Assembly (NCBI RefSeq): GCF_001855565.1
Contig: NZ_MKCR01000003.1
Location: forward strand, 1 to 64,000
DNA length: 64,000 nt
Direction of reading: 5' to 3'
Origin: Chromobacterium amazonense
GTDB lineage: Bacteria > Pseudomonadota > Gammaproteobacteria > Burkholderiales > Chromobacteriaceae
Part shown: positions 1-9,469 of the stretch, in pieces
How the letters are laid out: every line of letters begins with the position of its first letter
How positions within the stretch are numbered: the first letter of the stretch is position 1
Notes under the pieces: generated by a model
Database searches by the model: none
Seen by the model: the letters and a program-made list of their open reading frames with translations, nothing else
What the model was told of the DNA's origin: nothing
Position numbers and translations under genes: made by a program

Positions 1-381
1 GTCCACCAGCTCCATCATCCACTTGGAGGTTTGCAGATAGCTCTGCTTGAGAAAGCTGTAGAACGGATGCTCATCCCACTCCGGCGAGGCGAAGCGGCGG
101 TCGCTCGGCTTGGCTGGCGGCGCGGAAGCGTCGTTGCCGGCGGTTTGGCCGAGGAATTGCGTCCACAAGCCCAATTGCTGTTGGTAGAGGCTGGATTGCA
201 GCTGCAAGAGCTGATTGGTCTGGCTCATCAGCTGCGACCAGGCGCCGGTCAGCGGATGGGAGGCATCGGACTGGCCCTGGCCGAGCGACAGGGAATTGAC
301 AAACTGCTGCATCCATTGCTGGTTGGCCGCGGAAAGCCCGGCGAAAAAATCTTCCAGCGAGGCGGTGTTATTCTGGGACAA
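1..381 (-). CDS. phaC: Class I polyhydroxyalkanoate synthase, N-terminal part (runs off the window)
   Basis: PHA synthase polymerises (R)-3-hydroxyacyl-CoA into storage polyester at the granule surface. Only the first 127 residues are here; the alpha/beta-hydrolase catalytic part lies beyond base 1. The end of the fragment, [17 protein letters not shown] followed by [17 protein letters not shown], is the conserved start of the PhaC N-terminal domain, and the sequence matches the Chromobacterium enzyme as I recall it. I chose the TTG at 381 because AGGAG lies 8 nt upstream; an in-frame ATG at 312 would begin MQQFVNSL, the start often used for this protein, but it has no comparable ribosome site. 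Confidence 0.9.
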   Translation of the reverse strand, partial: MSQNNTASLEDFFAGLSAANQQWMQQFVNSLSLGQGQSDASHPLTGAWSQLMSQTNQLLQLQSSLYQQQLGLWTQFLGQTAGNDASAPPAKPSDRRFASPEWDEHPFYSFLKQSYLQTSKWMMELVD

Positions 382-650
382 GATGAATCTCCTGATACGT
401 ACTTAAATCGTTATCGAAGCCTGTCTGAATCTGTCTGTCTGGAATGCATAGTCAAGCAGATGTACCTGCAAACTGTAACAGGATCGCATGACATTTTCAC
501 GCCATGCGGCTGTTAAAAGCAGTGCTTGGCGGGAAATCGACGGCTTCTGTTGTTGCAATGCACAAGAGTGCCAAAGCGCCTACTGCGCCAAAGTATGGCT
601 TTTGCATCTCGCTGTGGGATAATTGACCGAACAAGTCATGAGGAATTGCA

Positions 651-1301
651 ATGGCAAGTGTAAAACTTGGTTTACAGCCTGTTCGGGTGGGCAATATTTT
701 CTGCATCGGCCGCAATTACGCCGCGCATGCCGCGGAATTGGGCAATGCGGTGGAAAGCGAGCCGCTGGTTTTTCTGAAGCCCACGTCCTCATTGCTGGAC
801 GAATCGTCTCTTATCCGGCTGCCGGAGTATTCGCGCGATGTGCATCATGAATGCGAGCTGGTGGCGCTGATCGGCAAGGGCGGCGACGACATCGCGCCGG
901 AACGGGCGCTGAGCCATGTCGCCGGCTACGGCATAGGGCTGGACCTGACCGCGCGCGACGTGCAGGGCGAGGCCAAGAGCAAGGGGCATCCGTGGACCAA
1001 GGCCAAGGGCTTTCGCGGCGCGGCCTGCGTGTCTACGCTGGTGCCGGCCGCTAGCGTGGGCGATCCGCAGCGGCTGACATTCGATCTGCGCGTCAACGGC
1101 CAATTGCGGCAGCACGGCGACACCGGGCTGATGCTGTTCTCGCTGGCGGAGCAGATCAGCTATCTGTCCCGCCTGTATGGCCTGTCCGATGGCGACCTGA
1201 TCTTCACCGGCACGCCGGAAGGCGTGGCGCGCATCGTGTCCGGCGATGAACTGCGACTCGAATTGCACGGCCATGTCTCGGCCGGCTGGAAGGTGGCGTG
1301 A
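651..1301 (+). CDS. Fumarylacetoacetate hydrolase family protein (acylpyruvase-like)
   Basis: This 216-residue protein is a single FAH-fold domain, the size of acylpyruvases and fumarylpyruvate hydrolases (FAHD1-like). These enzymes cleave or decarboxylate beta-diketo acids using a divalent metal. Visible family signatures are IGRNYAAHAAELGN near residue 19, the acidic metal-binding segment HHECELVALIG near residue 65, the GLDLTARDVQ segment, and GDLIFTGTPEGV near the C-terminus. A GAGGAA ribosome site precedes the ATG. Its stop overlaps the next start (TGATG), so it is probably co-transcribed with hslR. The substrate cannot be assigned from sequence. Confidence 0.88.
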   Translation: MASVKLGLQPVRVGNIFCIGRNYAAHAAELGNAVESEPLVFLKPTSSLLDESSLIRLPEYSRDVHHECELVALIGKGGDDIAPERALSHVAGYGIGLDLTARDVQGEAKSKGHPWTKAKGFRGAACVSTLVPAASVGDPQRLTFDLRVNGQLRQHGDTGLMLFSLAEQISYLSRLYGLSDGDLIFTGTPEGVARIVSGDELRLELHGHVSAGWKVA

Positions 1302-1702
1302 TGGCGCAGCAAGAGCACGATGACGGCAAGGTCCGTCTGGACAAGTGGCTGTGGGCGGCGCGCTTTTTCAAGACCCGCCAGCTGGCGCATGAGGCGCTGG
1401 AGCTGGGGCCGGTGCTGGTCAACGGCGAGCGGGTCAAGGCGTCGCGCGTGGTGAAAGAGGGTGACCAGCTTTTCCTGCGCATCAATCAGCTGGAGTACAA
1501 GGTGGAAGTGCTGCAGCTGGCCACGCAGCGCCGGCCGACCAAGGAAGCCGTGCTGATGTACCGCGAAGACGAGGCGTCGGTCGCGGCGCGCGCGGAGCGG
1601 GTGCTGCTGCTGAAGGCCGAGCATGCCAGCTTCCCGCATGGCGAAGGCCGGCCCACCAAGAAGGCGCGGCGCGAGATCACGCGTTTCAAGTCGTCGTATT
1701 AG
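1301..1702 (+). CDS. hslR: S4-domain RNA-binding heat shock protein Hsp15
   Basis: The 133-residue product carries an S4 RNA-binding domain near residues 9-70 (VRLDKWLWAARFFKTRQLA, then LVNGERVKASRVVKEGDQL) and a basic C-terminal tail, as in Hsp15. Hsp15 binds stalled 50S subunits carrying nascent peptidyl-tRNA and helps recycle them. The ATG at 1301 overlaps the upstream stop codon; a GTG one codon earlier is a less likely start. It probably forms a two-gene unit with the FAH-family gene. Confidence 0.9.
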   Translation: MAQQEHDDGKVRLDKWLWAARFFKTRQLAHEALELGPVLVNGERVKASRVVKEGDQLFLRINQLEYKVEVLQLATQRRPTKEAVLMYREDEASVAARAERVLLLKAEHASFPHGEGRPTKKARREITRFKSSY

Positions 1703-1709
1703 CCGTATG

Positions 1710-1737
1710 TCCGGCGCCAGTCCGGCCTGGCGCCGGA
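1710..1737. other. Strong hairpin between hslR and the MFS gene
   Basis: Perfect 11-bp arms (TCCGGCGCCAG and CTGGCGCCGGA) surround a 6-nt loop just after the hslR stop. No T-run follows, so this is not a standard intrinsic terminator. It may stabilise the mRNA end or weaken read-through into the transporter gene. Confidence 0.5.
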
Positions 1738-1772
1738 TGGCGCCAGGCATGGAACCACTAGAAAGATAAAAA

Positions 1773-2921
1773 ATGCAGTCGCTGTTGCCGTTCGCCGGGT
1801 TTTACTTCACCTATTTTACTTTCCAGGGCATGTTCAGCCCGTTCTGGGGCCTGTATCTGGAGTCGCTGTCGTTCAGCGCCTGGCAGATTTCCATCCTGAT
1901 GGCCCTGTCCACGTTTGCCCGGATTGTCGCTCCGGGTTTCTGGGGATGGTTGGCCGACAAAAGCGGCCGCCGCCGCAACATCATCATTACCACGTCCGTG
2001 CTGTCCGCCGCCAGTTTTTGCCTGGTGGGCCTGCATAACGGCTTTTGGTGGATATTCGTCTGCCTGGCGGTGTCGCACTTCTTCTGGGCGGCGGCGCTGC
2101 CGCTGGTGGAGGCCAGCACCGCCTATCTCACTCGCGACAATCCCGGCCGTTACAGCCGGGTGCGAGTATGGGGGTCGATCGGCTTCGTCTGCCTGGCGAT
2201 GACCGGCGGCTATCTGTTGGACTGGATGGGCATCGCCGCCACGCCATGGATAGTCTCGGCCTTGTTGGTAGGCGTGGCGCTGACGGCTTTCAAAGTGCCT
2301 GATGTGGTGACGCAGAGTCGATCCAAACAGGCCGGCCCGATATGGGACACACTGAAAAAGCCGATGGTGATTGCCCTGTTTGCTTGCTGTTTTCTGCAGG
2401 CCTTCGCCCATGGCCCTTATTACACCTTTTACTCGCTGGGTTTGAAGGACTTTGGCTACGACAAGGGCGCGGTGGGCATGCTGTGGGCGTTGGGCGTGAT
2501 CGTGGAAATCGGCGTGTTCATGCTGATGCCGCGCATCATGCGCCGTTTCGGTCTGGAGGCGCTGATGCTGACATCGCTAGTCGCCGCGGTGCTGCGCTTC
2601 GGCCTGATCGCCACCTGCCTGGCCTCGCCGGCGATCGCCGCCTTTGCCCAGGCGCTGCATGCGTTGACCTATGCCCTGCATCATGCTTCGGCCATAGGCC
2701 TGATCAACCGCCTGTTCGCCGAGCAGCATCACGGCCGGGCGCAGGGACTGTACATCATCGCCTCGTTTGGCGTGGGCGGCAGCGGCGGCGGGCTGATAGG
2801 CGGCTTGATCTGGCCGCATGGCGGGGTGCTGCCAACCTTTGCCATGTCGGCCGCGGCGGCTTTGGTAGGCGTGTTTGTGTGCCTGCGTTGGCTCAAGCCT
2901 CCGCATCGGGGAGTTCGATGA
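1773..2921 (+). CDS. MFS transporter, HcaT / MFS_1-like family
   Basis: This 382-residue polytopic protein has the length and spacing of a 12-helix major facilitator. The N-terminus (FYFTYFTFQGMFSPFWGLYL) and the loop between helices 2 and 3 (GFWGWLADKSGRRR, the MFS motif A region) resemble the HcaT and nucleoside:H+ symporter-like branch. Related proteins import aromatic acids or nucleosides, but the substrate is not evident here. The next gene overlaps its stop (ATGA), so the two are translationally coupled. Confidence 0.82.
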   Translation: MQSLLPFAGFYFTYFTFQGMFSPFWGLYLESLSFSAWQISILMALSTFARIVAPGFWGWLADKSGRRRNIIITTSVLSAASFCLVGLHNGFWWIFVCLAVSHFFWAAALPLVEASTAYLTRDNPGRYSRVRVWGSIGFVCLAMTGGYLLDWMGIAATPWIVSALLVGVALTAFKVPDVVTQSRSKQAGPIWDTLKKPMVIALFACCFLQAFAHGPYYTFYSLGLKDFGYDKGAVGMLWALGVIVEIGVFMLMPRIMRRFGLEALMLTSLVAAVLRFGLIATCLASPAIAAFAQALHALTYALHHASAIGLINRLFAEQHHGRAQGLYIIASFGVGGSGGGLIGGLIWPHGGVLPTFAMSAAAALVGVFVCLRWLKPPHRGVR

Positions 2922-3298
2922 ATCGCGCTGACACTCCGCAACAGGCCTTGGATGCTTACAAGCGGGCGTTGGCCACCCATGACTGGCGCCAAGCGGCGCC
3001 ATGGCTGCACGAGGACGTCTGTTTCGTGTTTTCCGAGGGCACCTTCAAAGGCAAGGCGGCGGTGTGCGAGGGCATCCGCCAGACCTTCGAGTGGATACGC
3101 GGCGAAGACTACCGCATCGCCGATCTGCATTGGACGCATGTCGGAGAAAGCTTCGCCGCTTGTGTCTATGCATTTTCCTGGCGCGGGCAGGTGGATGGCC
3201 AGCCAGCCGAAGGGCATGGCCGAGGCAGCTGCACCTTGATCAAGGATGCGCAAGGCTGGCGGCTGCTGCAGGAACACCTGGGGCCGCCGGCCTTGTGA
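2918..3298 (+). CDS. NTF2-like / SnoaL-like small protein
   Basis: The 126-residue product begins MNRADTPQQALDAYKRALA, has the typical YKRALATHDW and GRGSCTLIKDAQGWRLLQEH ends of the nuclear transport factor 2-like cone fold, and fits the family length. Such proteins are small enzymes, ligand binders or accessory subunits; no catalytic set identifies a reaction. The ATG overlaps the transporter stop, which suggests a shared role with the transporter. It converges on the next gene with only four bases between them. Confidence 0.75.
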   Translation: MNRADTPQQALDAYKRALATHDWRQAAPWLHEDVCFVFSEGTFKGKAAVCEGIRQTFEWIRGEDYRIADLHWTHVGESFAACVYAFSWRGQVDGQPAEGHGRGSCTLIKDAQGWRLLQEHLGPPAL

Positions 3299-3302
3299 TC
3301 TT

Positions 3303-3791
3303 TTACTGCTCTGTCTGGGCGCTGTTGATGTCTGTTTGTTCCGCCAAGTGCTTATGGGCGTCTTCGATTATGTGGTCTTCAAACATCCAGTTGGCATTCA
3401 TTCTGACGCGGCCATCCCCCTGTTGAGCCATCGCTAGCGAGGTGATGCCCATGCCCCTATGGAAGGCGGAGACTTTCTTGCCCGTATTCAGGTCCAGCAC
3501 GTAAACATCATTGATGCCGTTCTCCATTGTTATGGCAATCGGGCCTTGCGGGGTGTTGTACCAGCCGACTTTCCAGTAGTAATGGCCAAAGTTCGGGCCC
3601 AAGTCGCTGTAGAGCGACTCATAACTGGTCATCGTGCTGCACTCGTTGACTAGAGCGTTTTTTTGACGGCAATTGGACATGACACTGCGCATCTTGCCAT
3701 CAACTTGGATATTGAGCGGATAGAGCTTGCTGTTTTCCAGATTGAACAGGGCATAATCTTCTTTTTTGTTCAGGCCCACCAGCGCGCCCAT
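3303..3791 (-). pseudogene. C-terminal fragment of a frameshifted secreted protein
   Basis: The 162-residue frame beginning at ATG 3791 has no ribosome site and no signal peptide, and its frame stays open upstream to about 3848, encoding YVHDGGLGDIFSTVKS before the ATG. That extension joins naturally to the end of the gene at 3829-4614 if one base is removed near 3840-3846. I therefore read it as the C-terminal part of one protein of about 437 residues. It includes two cysteines (SNCRQK, NECSTM) and an Asn/Tyr-rich stretch typical of exported proteins. I do not recognise the family. Confidence 0.6.
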
Positions 3792-3828
3792 GCTTTTGAC
3801 GGTTGAGAAAATATCGCCTAAGCCGCCA

Positions 3829-4614
3829 TCATGAACGTATTGCTATTTCCAATAGCACGAAATTGGTTGCACCCACATTGCCGCGTTGGAATTGCGCCAT
3901 TTCCCAGCCGTCCGGGATGGATACGGACTTGACGCCCCAGCCTGGTACATAGCGGAAGGCTGAGCTGCCGCGGGATACCATGACTCCCTTCGCAATGGGG
4001 GTGACGGTGTTGCCGCTGATTTGCTTGCCGCTTGCAGTGGTGACTTGCCATATGCCGCCAGCAGGCTGGGCGGTAGCGATGGTGATGGGCTCGGCAGGGC
4101 TGCCGGCGCGCAGATATTTGTAGACCAGTTGTGGGCCGGATTGAACCGAGTAGGTAATGTCTCCGGTCAAGCTGTCGAAGGCATAATTGCGGATGGTGCC
4201 TGAGGGATCAAGATAGCTGCTACCATCGATTTTGAGTCCATCTCGTGCCTGAACAATGCTGATGCCGGTTTTGGGTTTGCCCAGAGCGGCCAATTGCTTG
4301 GCCACGGTTTGCTCATTTGAGTTGGGTGGCGTTATAGAGCCAGAGCCGGCGGATGTGCTTTCAAGGGATATCTGTCCGCCTGCCATGGCATTGATTTGTG
4401 CCGCTTTGACGGAGACATTGAGCATGCTGGCCCGCCATTGCTGCAACATGGCTTGCTCCTCTTGTGGCGTCGGCGCGCGGCCGATCTGCTTGCTGTAGAA
4501 CTGGTGGATTTGTTGTAAGGCCTGCTCTTCTTGCGGGGATAGACTGTCGGCCATTGCGCTGCTTGCCAGCATGCTGAGGGATACGGTGAGCAGCCACTTC
4601 TTTGCAGATGACAT
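3829..4614 (-). pseudogene. N-terminal fragment of the same secreted protein (family unknown)
   Basis: The 261-residue frame starts with a convincing signal peptide (MSSAKKWLLTVSLSMLASSAMA, cleavage after AMA) and an AAGGAAAA ribosome site. Next comes a Gln/Glu-rich helical segment (SPQEEQALQQIHQFYSK) and then a beta-rich region with Gly and Ser. The last residues (LLEIAIRS) are frameshifted: the reading frame of the downstream fragment continues the protein. The product would be periplasmic or surface-exposed. The function is unknown; neighbours on the same strand offer no clue. Confidence 0.6.
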
Positions 4615-4685
4615 GGTTTTCCTTTTTCACATTGCCAGACGCCGCGTGCCTTGCGGGCGAATGAGTGCAATATGATACATCAATG

Positions 4686-5462
4686 TCATAGCAACATCAC
4701 CAGCTTCAGTTCCGGGGCATTGGCCGGCCGCAACGTGATCTGGCGCTTGTGCAGTCGGCCAAGCGCCGGATGATGGAAGGCGCGTTCGCCGCCTTCGCGT
4801 TCCAGCACATCCTGTTGCTGCCAGAAACATTCGAAGTCCGCACTTTCCCGGCGCAGCCTCTCCAGCATGGCCGCCGTTTCCACATCATCCAGTTGCTGGC
4901 CCAGGTCTGCCCGCAGCTCCGCCACGATGCGCCGCGCCCGTTCCGGCCAGTTGTCGATGAAGGTCTTCGCCTCCGGCGTCAGGAAGATGAAGTCGAGTTG
5001 GCTGCGGCTGGCTTCCGGATTGCCCAGCCAGCCGCAAAACAACTGTTCCGCCGCCGCGTTCCAGGCAACGGCCCGCCAATGGCGGTCCAGCACATAGGCC
5101 GGGATGGCGATGTGCGGCAACATGGTTGCCAGGATTTCCCGCGCTTGCGGGTTGGCCTCGGCGCGTTTGTCCTTGGGGTTCTTCAGCCCGGCCAGGTCGA
5201 ACAAATAGTCGGTTTCCGCGCCGGATAATTGCAGTGCGGCCGCCAGCCGGCTCAGGGTATGGGCCGACACCGACTCGGTGCGGCCCTGTTCCAGCCAGGT
5301 GAGCCAGGTGGGGCTGATGCCGGCCAGTTGCGCCACTTCCTCGCGCCGCAAGCCTTTGGCGCGGCGGCGCGGGCCGCTGGGCAGGCCAGCCTGTTGCGGC
5401 GTCAGCCGTTCGCGGTGGGCGCGCAGAAAGGCGCCAAGCGGCGTGGACGAGGATGATTCCAT
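4686..5462 (-). CDS. XRE-family regulator with MmyB-like ligand-binding domain
   Basis: This 258-residue protein has an N-terminal helix-turn-helix ([22 protein letters not shown], around residues 40-65) and a C-terminal PAS-like MmyB domain ([13 protein letters not shown] and following). Such regulators sense an unknown small ligand and usually control a divergent gene. I chose ATG 5462 ([10 protein letters not shown]) rather than the longer frame to 5519, because the longer start would place conspicuous inverted repeats inside the coding region. It diverges from leuC; those repeats in the shared 101-base gap are candidate operators. Confidence 0.82.
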   Translation of the reverse strand: MESSSSTPLGAFLRAHRERLTPQQAGLPSGPRRRAKGLRREEVAQLAGISPTWLTWLEQGRTESVSAHTLSRLAAALQLSGAETDYLFDLAGLKNPKDKRAEANPQAREILATMLPHIAIPAYVLDRHWRAVAWNAAAEQLFCGWLGNPEASRSQLDFIFLTPEAKTFIDNWPERARRIVAELRADLGQQLDDVETAAMLERLRRESADFECFWQQQDVLEREGGERAFHHPALGRLHKRQITLRPANAPELKLVMLL

Positions 5463-5467
5463 ATGAC

Positions 5468-5517
5468 GATCCTGTTGGTTTTTATACCAGTATAACGGCT
5501 TATCTTGTAACAGGATC
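5468..5517. promoter_or_regulatory. Nested inverted repeats in the regulator-leuC divergent region
   Basis: Perfect 9-bp arms GATCCTGTT (5468-5476) and AACAGGATC (5509-5517) flank a second perfect palindrome, TTATACCAGTATAA (5482-5495). The inner palindrome overlaps a TATAAC sequence that could be a -10 box. The layout fits operators for the divergently encoded XRE/MmyB-type regulator, possibly also affecting leuC. Binding is inferred, not shown. Confidence 0.6.
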
Positions 5518-5563
5518 AAAGCTGGTCAAAGATGTGTGCAACGACGACCCGAGGAGCCGCAAC

Positions 5564-6979
5564 ATGACCGCGCAAACCTTGTACGACAAATTGTGGAACA
5601 GCCATGTAGTGCGACAGGAAGCCGATGGCACGGCGCTGTTGTATATCGACCGCCACCTGGTGCACGAAGTGACCAGCCCGCAGGCCTTCGAAGGCTTGAA
5701 GCTGGCCGGCCGCAAGCTGTGGCGCGTGGATTCAGTGGTGTCCACCGCCGACCACAATACGCCGACCGACCACTGGGATGAAGGCATCAAGGACCCGATC
5801 TCGCGCCAGCAGGTGGAAACGCTGGACGCCAATATCAAGGCATTCGGCGCGCTGGCCTACTTTCCATTCAAAGACAAGGGCCAGGGCATCGTCCATGTGA
5901 TGGGGCCGGAGCAGGGCGCCACGCTGCCGGGCATGACCGTGGTGTGCGGCGACAGCCACACCTCCACCCATGGCGCTTTCGGCGCGCTGGCGCATGGCAT
6001 CGGCACCTCCGAAGTGGAGCATGTGATGGCTACCCAGTGTCTGGTGGCCAAGAAGTCCAAGAACATGCTGGTGAGGGTGGATGGCCAGCTGGGCGCGGGC
6101 GTCACCGCCAAGGACGTGGCGCTGGCCATCATCGGCAAGATCGGCACCGCCGGCGGCACCGGCTACGCCATCGAGTTTGGCGGCGAGGCCATCCGCAGCC
6201 TGAGCATGGAAGGCCGCATGACGCTGTGCAATATGGCGATCGAAGGCGGCGCGCGTTCCGGCTTGGTGGCGGTGGACGACAAGACCATTGAATACGTGAA
6301 GGGACGTCCGTACGCGCCGAAGGCCGAGCAGTGGGACGCGGCCGTGGCTTACTGGCGCACGCTGCATTCCGACGACGGCGCGCATTTCGACGAGGTCATC
6401 GTCCTGCAGGCGGCCGAGATCCAGCCTCAAGTCACCTGGGGCACTTCGCCGGAAATGGTGGTGGGCGTGGGCGGCAAGGTGCCCAATCCGGCGCGCGAAA
6501 GCGATCCGGTGAAAAAGGCCGGCATCGAGCGCGCGCTGGCCTATATGGGCCTGCAGGCGGATACCCCGATAGACCAGATCCCGGTGGACGTGGTGTTCAT
6601 CGGCTCCTGTACCAACAGCCGCATCGAGGACTTGCGCGAAGCCGCCGCGGTGGCCAAGGGCCGGCAGAAGGCCGCCAGCGTCAAGCAGGTGCTGGTGGTT
6701 CCGGGCTCCGGCCTGGTCAAGGCGCAGGCCGAGGCCGAGGGCTTGGACAAGATTTTCACCGCCGCCGGCTTTGAATGGCGCGAGCCGGGCTGTTCGATGT
6801 GTTTGGCGATGAACGCCGACCGGCTGCTGCCGGGCGAGCGCTGCGCCTCCACGTCCAATCGCAATTTCGAAGGCCGCCAGGGCCAGGGCGGGCGCACCCA
6901 TCTGGTGAGCCCCGCGATGGCGGCGGCGGCGGCGGTGGCCGGCCATTTCGTCGATGTGAGGCGGCTGGCGGCGCAGTGA
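5564..6979 (+). CDS. leuC: 3-isopropylmalate dehydratase large subunit
   Basis: LeuC, with LeuD, isomerises 2-isopropylmalate to 3-isopropylmalate through a [4Fe-4S] cluster in leucine synthesis. The 471 residues match the family length. The cluster cysteines are visible in [10 protein letters not shown] and in GCSMCLAMN near the C-terminus, and [12 protein letters not shown] is the aconitase-family signature. The ATG at 5564 has GAGGAG upstream; the longer open frame from 5453 would run through the regulatory repeats. It starts the leuC-leuD-leuB series. Confidence 0.97.
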   Translation: MTAQTLYDKLWNSHVVRQEADGTALLYIDRHLVHEVTSPQAFEGLKLAGRKLWRVDSVVSTADHNTPTDHWDEGIKDPISRQQVETLDANIKAFGALAYFPFKDKGQGIVHVMGPEQGATLPGMTVVCGDSHTSTHGAFGALAHGIGTSEVEHVMATQCLVAKKSKNMLVRVDGQLGAGVTAKDVALAIIGKIGTAGGTGYAIEFGGEAIRSLSMEGRMTLCNMAIEGGARSGLVAVDDKTIEYVKGRPYAPKAEQWDAAVAYWRTLHSDDGAHFDEVIVLQAAEIQPQVTWGTSPEMVVGVGGKVPNPARESDPVKKAGIERALAYMGLQADTPIDQIPVDVVFIGSCTNSRIEDLREAAAVAKGRQKAASVKQVLVVPGSGLVKAQAEAEGLDKIFTAAGFEWREPGCSMCLAMNADRLLPGERCASTSNRNFEGRQGQGGRTHLVSPAMAAAAAVAGHFVDVRRLAAQ

Positions 6980-7079
6980 GCGGCGGCGGTGGACCGCCGG
7001 CGGCGACAGGGTAGAATGGATGTCTGATTCAATCCTGTCGGACAGAAAGGCTGTCCATCGCAATATGGAGCATCGCATC

Positions 7080-7265
7080 ATGAACAAACCGATAGTCTGG
7101 CTGAGCCTGGTCCTGCTGCTGGGCGGCTGCAACACCGTGCAAGGCATCAAGACCGACGCCAAGGAAGGCGGGCAGGCCGTGGAGCATGGGCTGCAGAAGG
7201 CTGGCAAGGCGATCGGCAACGCGGTGGAAAAAGGCGGCGAAGCGATCAAGCGCACCGCCGACTAA
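7080..7265 (+). CDS. Entericidin-like small lipoprotein
   Basis: The 61-residue product has a lipoprotein signal peptide (MNKPIVWLSLVLLLGGC, acylated Cys at residue 17) and a short charged helical tail with repeated Gly/Lys (KAGKAIGNAVEKGGEAIK). This matches the EcnA/EcnB entericidin family of small outer-membrane lipoproteins. A GGAG lies about 10 nt before the ATG. The gene sits between leuC and leuD, an arrangement seen in several betaproteobacteria. Whether it has toxin-like or envelope-stress activity here is unknown. Confidence 0.8.
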   Translation: MNKPIVWLSLVLLLGGCNTVQGIKTDAKEGGQAVEHGLQKAGKAIGNAVEKGGEAIKRTAD

Positions 7266-7295
7266 CCCCGCGCCATCCTGAACAGGGAGCGCAAT

Positions 7296-7934
7296 ATGAA
7301 AGCATTCACCACCTTGCAGGGCTTGGTCTGTCCGTTGGACCGCGCCAATGTCGATACCGACGCCATCATCCCCAAGCAGTTTTTGAAGTCGATCAAGCGG
7401 TCCGGCTTCGGCCCCAATCTGTTCGACGAGTGGCGCTATCTGGATCACGGCGAACCTGGCATGGACAACAGCCAGCGGCCGCTGAATCCGGACTTCGTGC
7501 TGAACCAGCCGCGCTATCAGGGCGCGCAAATCCTGCTGGCGCGGGAAAACTTCGGCTGCGGCTCCAGCCGCGAGCATGCGCCGTGGGCGCTGGACGACCA
7601 AGGCTTCCGCGTGGTGATCGCGCCCAGCTTCGCCGACATCTTCTTCAACAACTGCTACAAGAACGGCCTGCTGCCTATCGTGCTGGCGGCGGACATCGTG
7701 GATCAGCTGTTCCGCGAATGCGAAGCCGCGCCGGGCTATAGCCTGACGGTGGACCTGGCGGCGCAGACCGTGCGCACGCCGTCCGGCCAGGCCTTCCTGT
7801 TCGACATCACCGAGCACCGCAAACAGTGCCTGCTGGGCGGCCTGGACGAAATCGGCCTGACCTTGCGGCACGCGGACGATATCCGGGCTTTTGAAGCCAA
7901 ACGCCGCGCCGAACAGCCCTGGCTGTTCGCCTGA
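7296..7934 (+). CDS. leuD: 3-isopropylmalate dehydratase small subunit
   Basis: LeuD is the swivel-domain partner of LeuC. The 212-residue product shows the family motif [16 protein letters not shown] near residue 82 and [11 protein letters not shown] further on. AGGGAGC precedes the ATG. It lies 30 bases after the lipoprotein gene and just ahead of a small membrane-protein gene, on the same strand as leuC and leuB. Confidence 0.97.
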   Translation: MKAFTTLQGLVCPLDRANVDTDAIIPKQFLKSIKRSGFGPNLFDEWRYLDHGEPGMDNSQRPLNPDFVLNQPRYQGAQILLARENFGCGSSREHAPWALDDQGFRVVIAPSFADIFFNNCYKNGLLPIVLAADIVDQLFRECEAAPGYSLTVDLAAQTVRTPSGQAFLFDITEHRKQCLLGGLDEIGLTLRHADDIRAFEAKRRAEQPWLFA

Positions 7935-7941
7935 GCGCAAA

Positions 7942-8259
7942 ATGAGCGACGCGGCCAAGCGCGGCGGTAGGGGCGGCATGGCGTGGCTCCATCGCCATCC
8001 TGTAGCCTGTTTTCTGCTGTTGGGACTGAGCTTTCTGCTGTTCGGGCTTGGCACCATCAATCTGGCCTTGCTGCTGCAGCTGAATCTGAAGGTGTGGCTG
8101 GAAGCGGGTTGGCAGGCGGCGATGGACGGCGCGCTGCGCCAGCTGGGCGAATTGCTGTTGTCCGGCTATGCCGCGATGGCTGCCTACATCGTATTCAAAT
8201 GTTGCGAAAAGGCGCTGGTGGATCGCTTGACCCGGCGCGAAGAAGATAAACGGAAATAA
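7942..8259 (+). CDS. Small membrane protein of unknown function in the leu cluster
   Basis: The 105-residue product has a basic N-terminus, a strongly hydrophobic stretch ([21 protein letters not shown], residues about 22-42), a second weaker hydrophobic region near residues 70-85, and a highly charged tail ([12 protein letters not shown]). It is probably an inner-membrane protein with one or two helices. It starts 7 bases after leuD and ends 10 bases before leuB, so co-transcription is likely. I do not recognise the family. Confidence 0.7.
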   Translation: MSDAAKRGGRGGMAWLHRHPVACFLLLGLSFLLFGLGTINLALLLQLNLKVWLEAGWQAAMDGALRQLGELLLSGYAAMAAYIVFKCCEKALVDRLTRREEDKRK

Positions 8260-8269
8260 GGAAGAAACC

Positions 8270-9334
8270 ATGAAGATCGCCATTCTGCCGGGAGACGGCA
8301 TCGGCCCCGAAATCATCGCCCAGGCCGAACGCGTGCTGGAGGTGCTGCGTCGCGACGGTCTGAAGATCGAAACCGAGCATGCGCCGCTGGGCGGCGCCGC
8401 TTACGACCAGTATGGCGTGCCGTATCCCGAGGCCACGCAGAAACTGGCGCGCGAAGCCGACGCCGTGCTGCTGGGCGCCGTCGGCGGCCCGCAATACGAC
8501 AAGCTGGAGCGTCCGCTGCGGCCTGAGCGCGGGCTGTTGGCCATCCGCAAGGACCTGGGCCTGTTCGCCAATCTGCGGCCGGCCATTCTGTATCCGGAGC
8601 TGGCCAACGCCTCGACGCTGAAGCCGGAAGTGGTGGCGGGGCTGGACATCATGATCGTCCGCGAGCTGACCGGCGACATCTACTTCGGCCAGCCGCGCGG
8701 CATCGCCGTCAACGAGCTGGGCGAGCGCGAGGCCTACAACACCATGCGCTACAGCGAGAGCGAAGTGCGCCGCATCGCCCATGTCGCCTTCGGCATCGCC
8801 ATGAAGCGCAATAAAAAGCTCTGCTCGGTGGACAAGGCCAATGTGCTGGAAACCACCGAGTTCTGGAAAGAGATCATGATAGACGTGGCGCGCGAGTATC
8901 CGCAGGTGGAGCTCAGCCACATGTACGTGGACAACGCCGCCATGCAGCTGGTGCGCAACCCCAAGCAGTTCGACGTGATGGTCACCGGCAATATCTTCGG
9001 CGACATCCTGTCCGACGAGGCCTCGATGCTGACCGGCTCCATCGGCATGTTGCCGTCCGCCTCGCTGGATCAGAACAACAAGGGCCTGTACGAGCCCAGC
9101 CACGGCTCGGCGCCGGACATCGCCGGCCAGAACCTGGCCAATCCGCTGGCCACCATCCTGTCCGCCGCGATGATGCTGCGCTACAGCTTTGGCGAAGAAG
9201 CCGCCGCGCAACGCGTGGAGAGCGCGGTGAAGAAGGTGCTGGCGCAGGGCTATCGCACCGGAGATATCTTTGAAGCCGGCTGCGAGAAGGTCAGTTGCTC
9301 CGGCATGGGCGACGCGGTGGTGGCCGCCCTGTAA
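8270..9334 (+). CDS. leuB: 3-isopropylmalate dehydrogenase
   Basis: LeuB oxidatively decarboxylates 3-isopropylmalate to 2-ketoisocaproate with NAD+. The 354 residues match the family. The start [14 protein letters not shown], the substrate arginine region [21 protein letters not shown], the metal-site segment [15 protein letters not shown], and the NAD-site [13 protein letters not shown] are all present. AAGGAAGAAACC gives a strong ribosome site. It ends the leucine series; I see no T-run terminator directly after it. Confidence 0.97.
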   Translation: MKIAILPGDGIGPEIIAQAERVLEVLRRDGLKIETEHAPLGGAAYDQYGVPYPEATQKLAREADAVLLGAVGGPQYDKLERPLRPERGLLAIRKDLGLFANLRPAILYPELANASTLKPEVVAGLDIMIVRELTGDIYFGQPRGIAVNELGEREAYNTMRYSESEVRRIAHVAFGIAMKRNKKLCSVDKANVLETTEFWKEIMIDVAREYPQVELSHMYVDNAAMQLVRNPKQFDVMVTGNIFGDILSDEASMLTGSIGMLPSASLDQNNKGLYEPSHGSAPDIAGQNLANPLATILSAAMMLRYSFGEEAAAQRVESAVKKVLAQGYRTGDIFEAGCEKVSCSGMGDAVVAAL

Positions 9335-9438
9335 AACCGGTGAACAAAATCCCTGACCCCGCGGGTTGCCCCTCCTTGCCGTACGGTTTGCGCTGCCCGC
9401 GTCGGCGCGCCTTGGGTCGGGTTCTCTAAACAGGTATT

Positions 9439-9453
9439 TTTAGCGGCGCTAAA
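9439..9453. repeat. Short palindrome upstream of the GNAT gene
   Basis: TTTAGC and GCTAAA surround GGC, making a compact symmetrical site 17 bases before the GNAT start. It could be an operator or a weak hairpin; nothing else in the gap decides. Confidence 0.35.
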
Positions 9454-9469
9454 TTGCTGGAGAAGCTTC

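Noticed and set aside
541-600. Near-palindromic TTGCAATGCA region upstream of phaC, possible PhaR site
   Set aside because: Only a weak resemblance to the TGC-rich PhaR boxes known in other genera; not enough to call.
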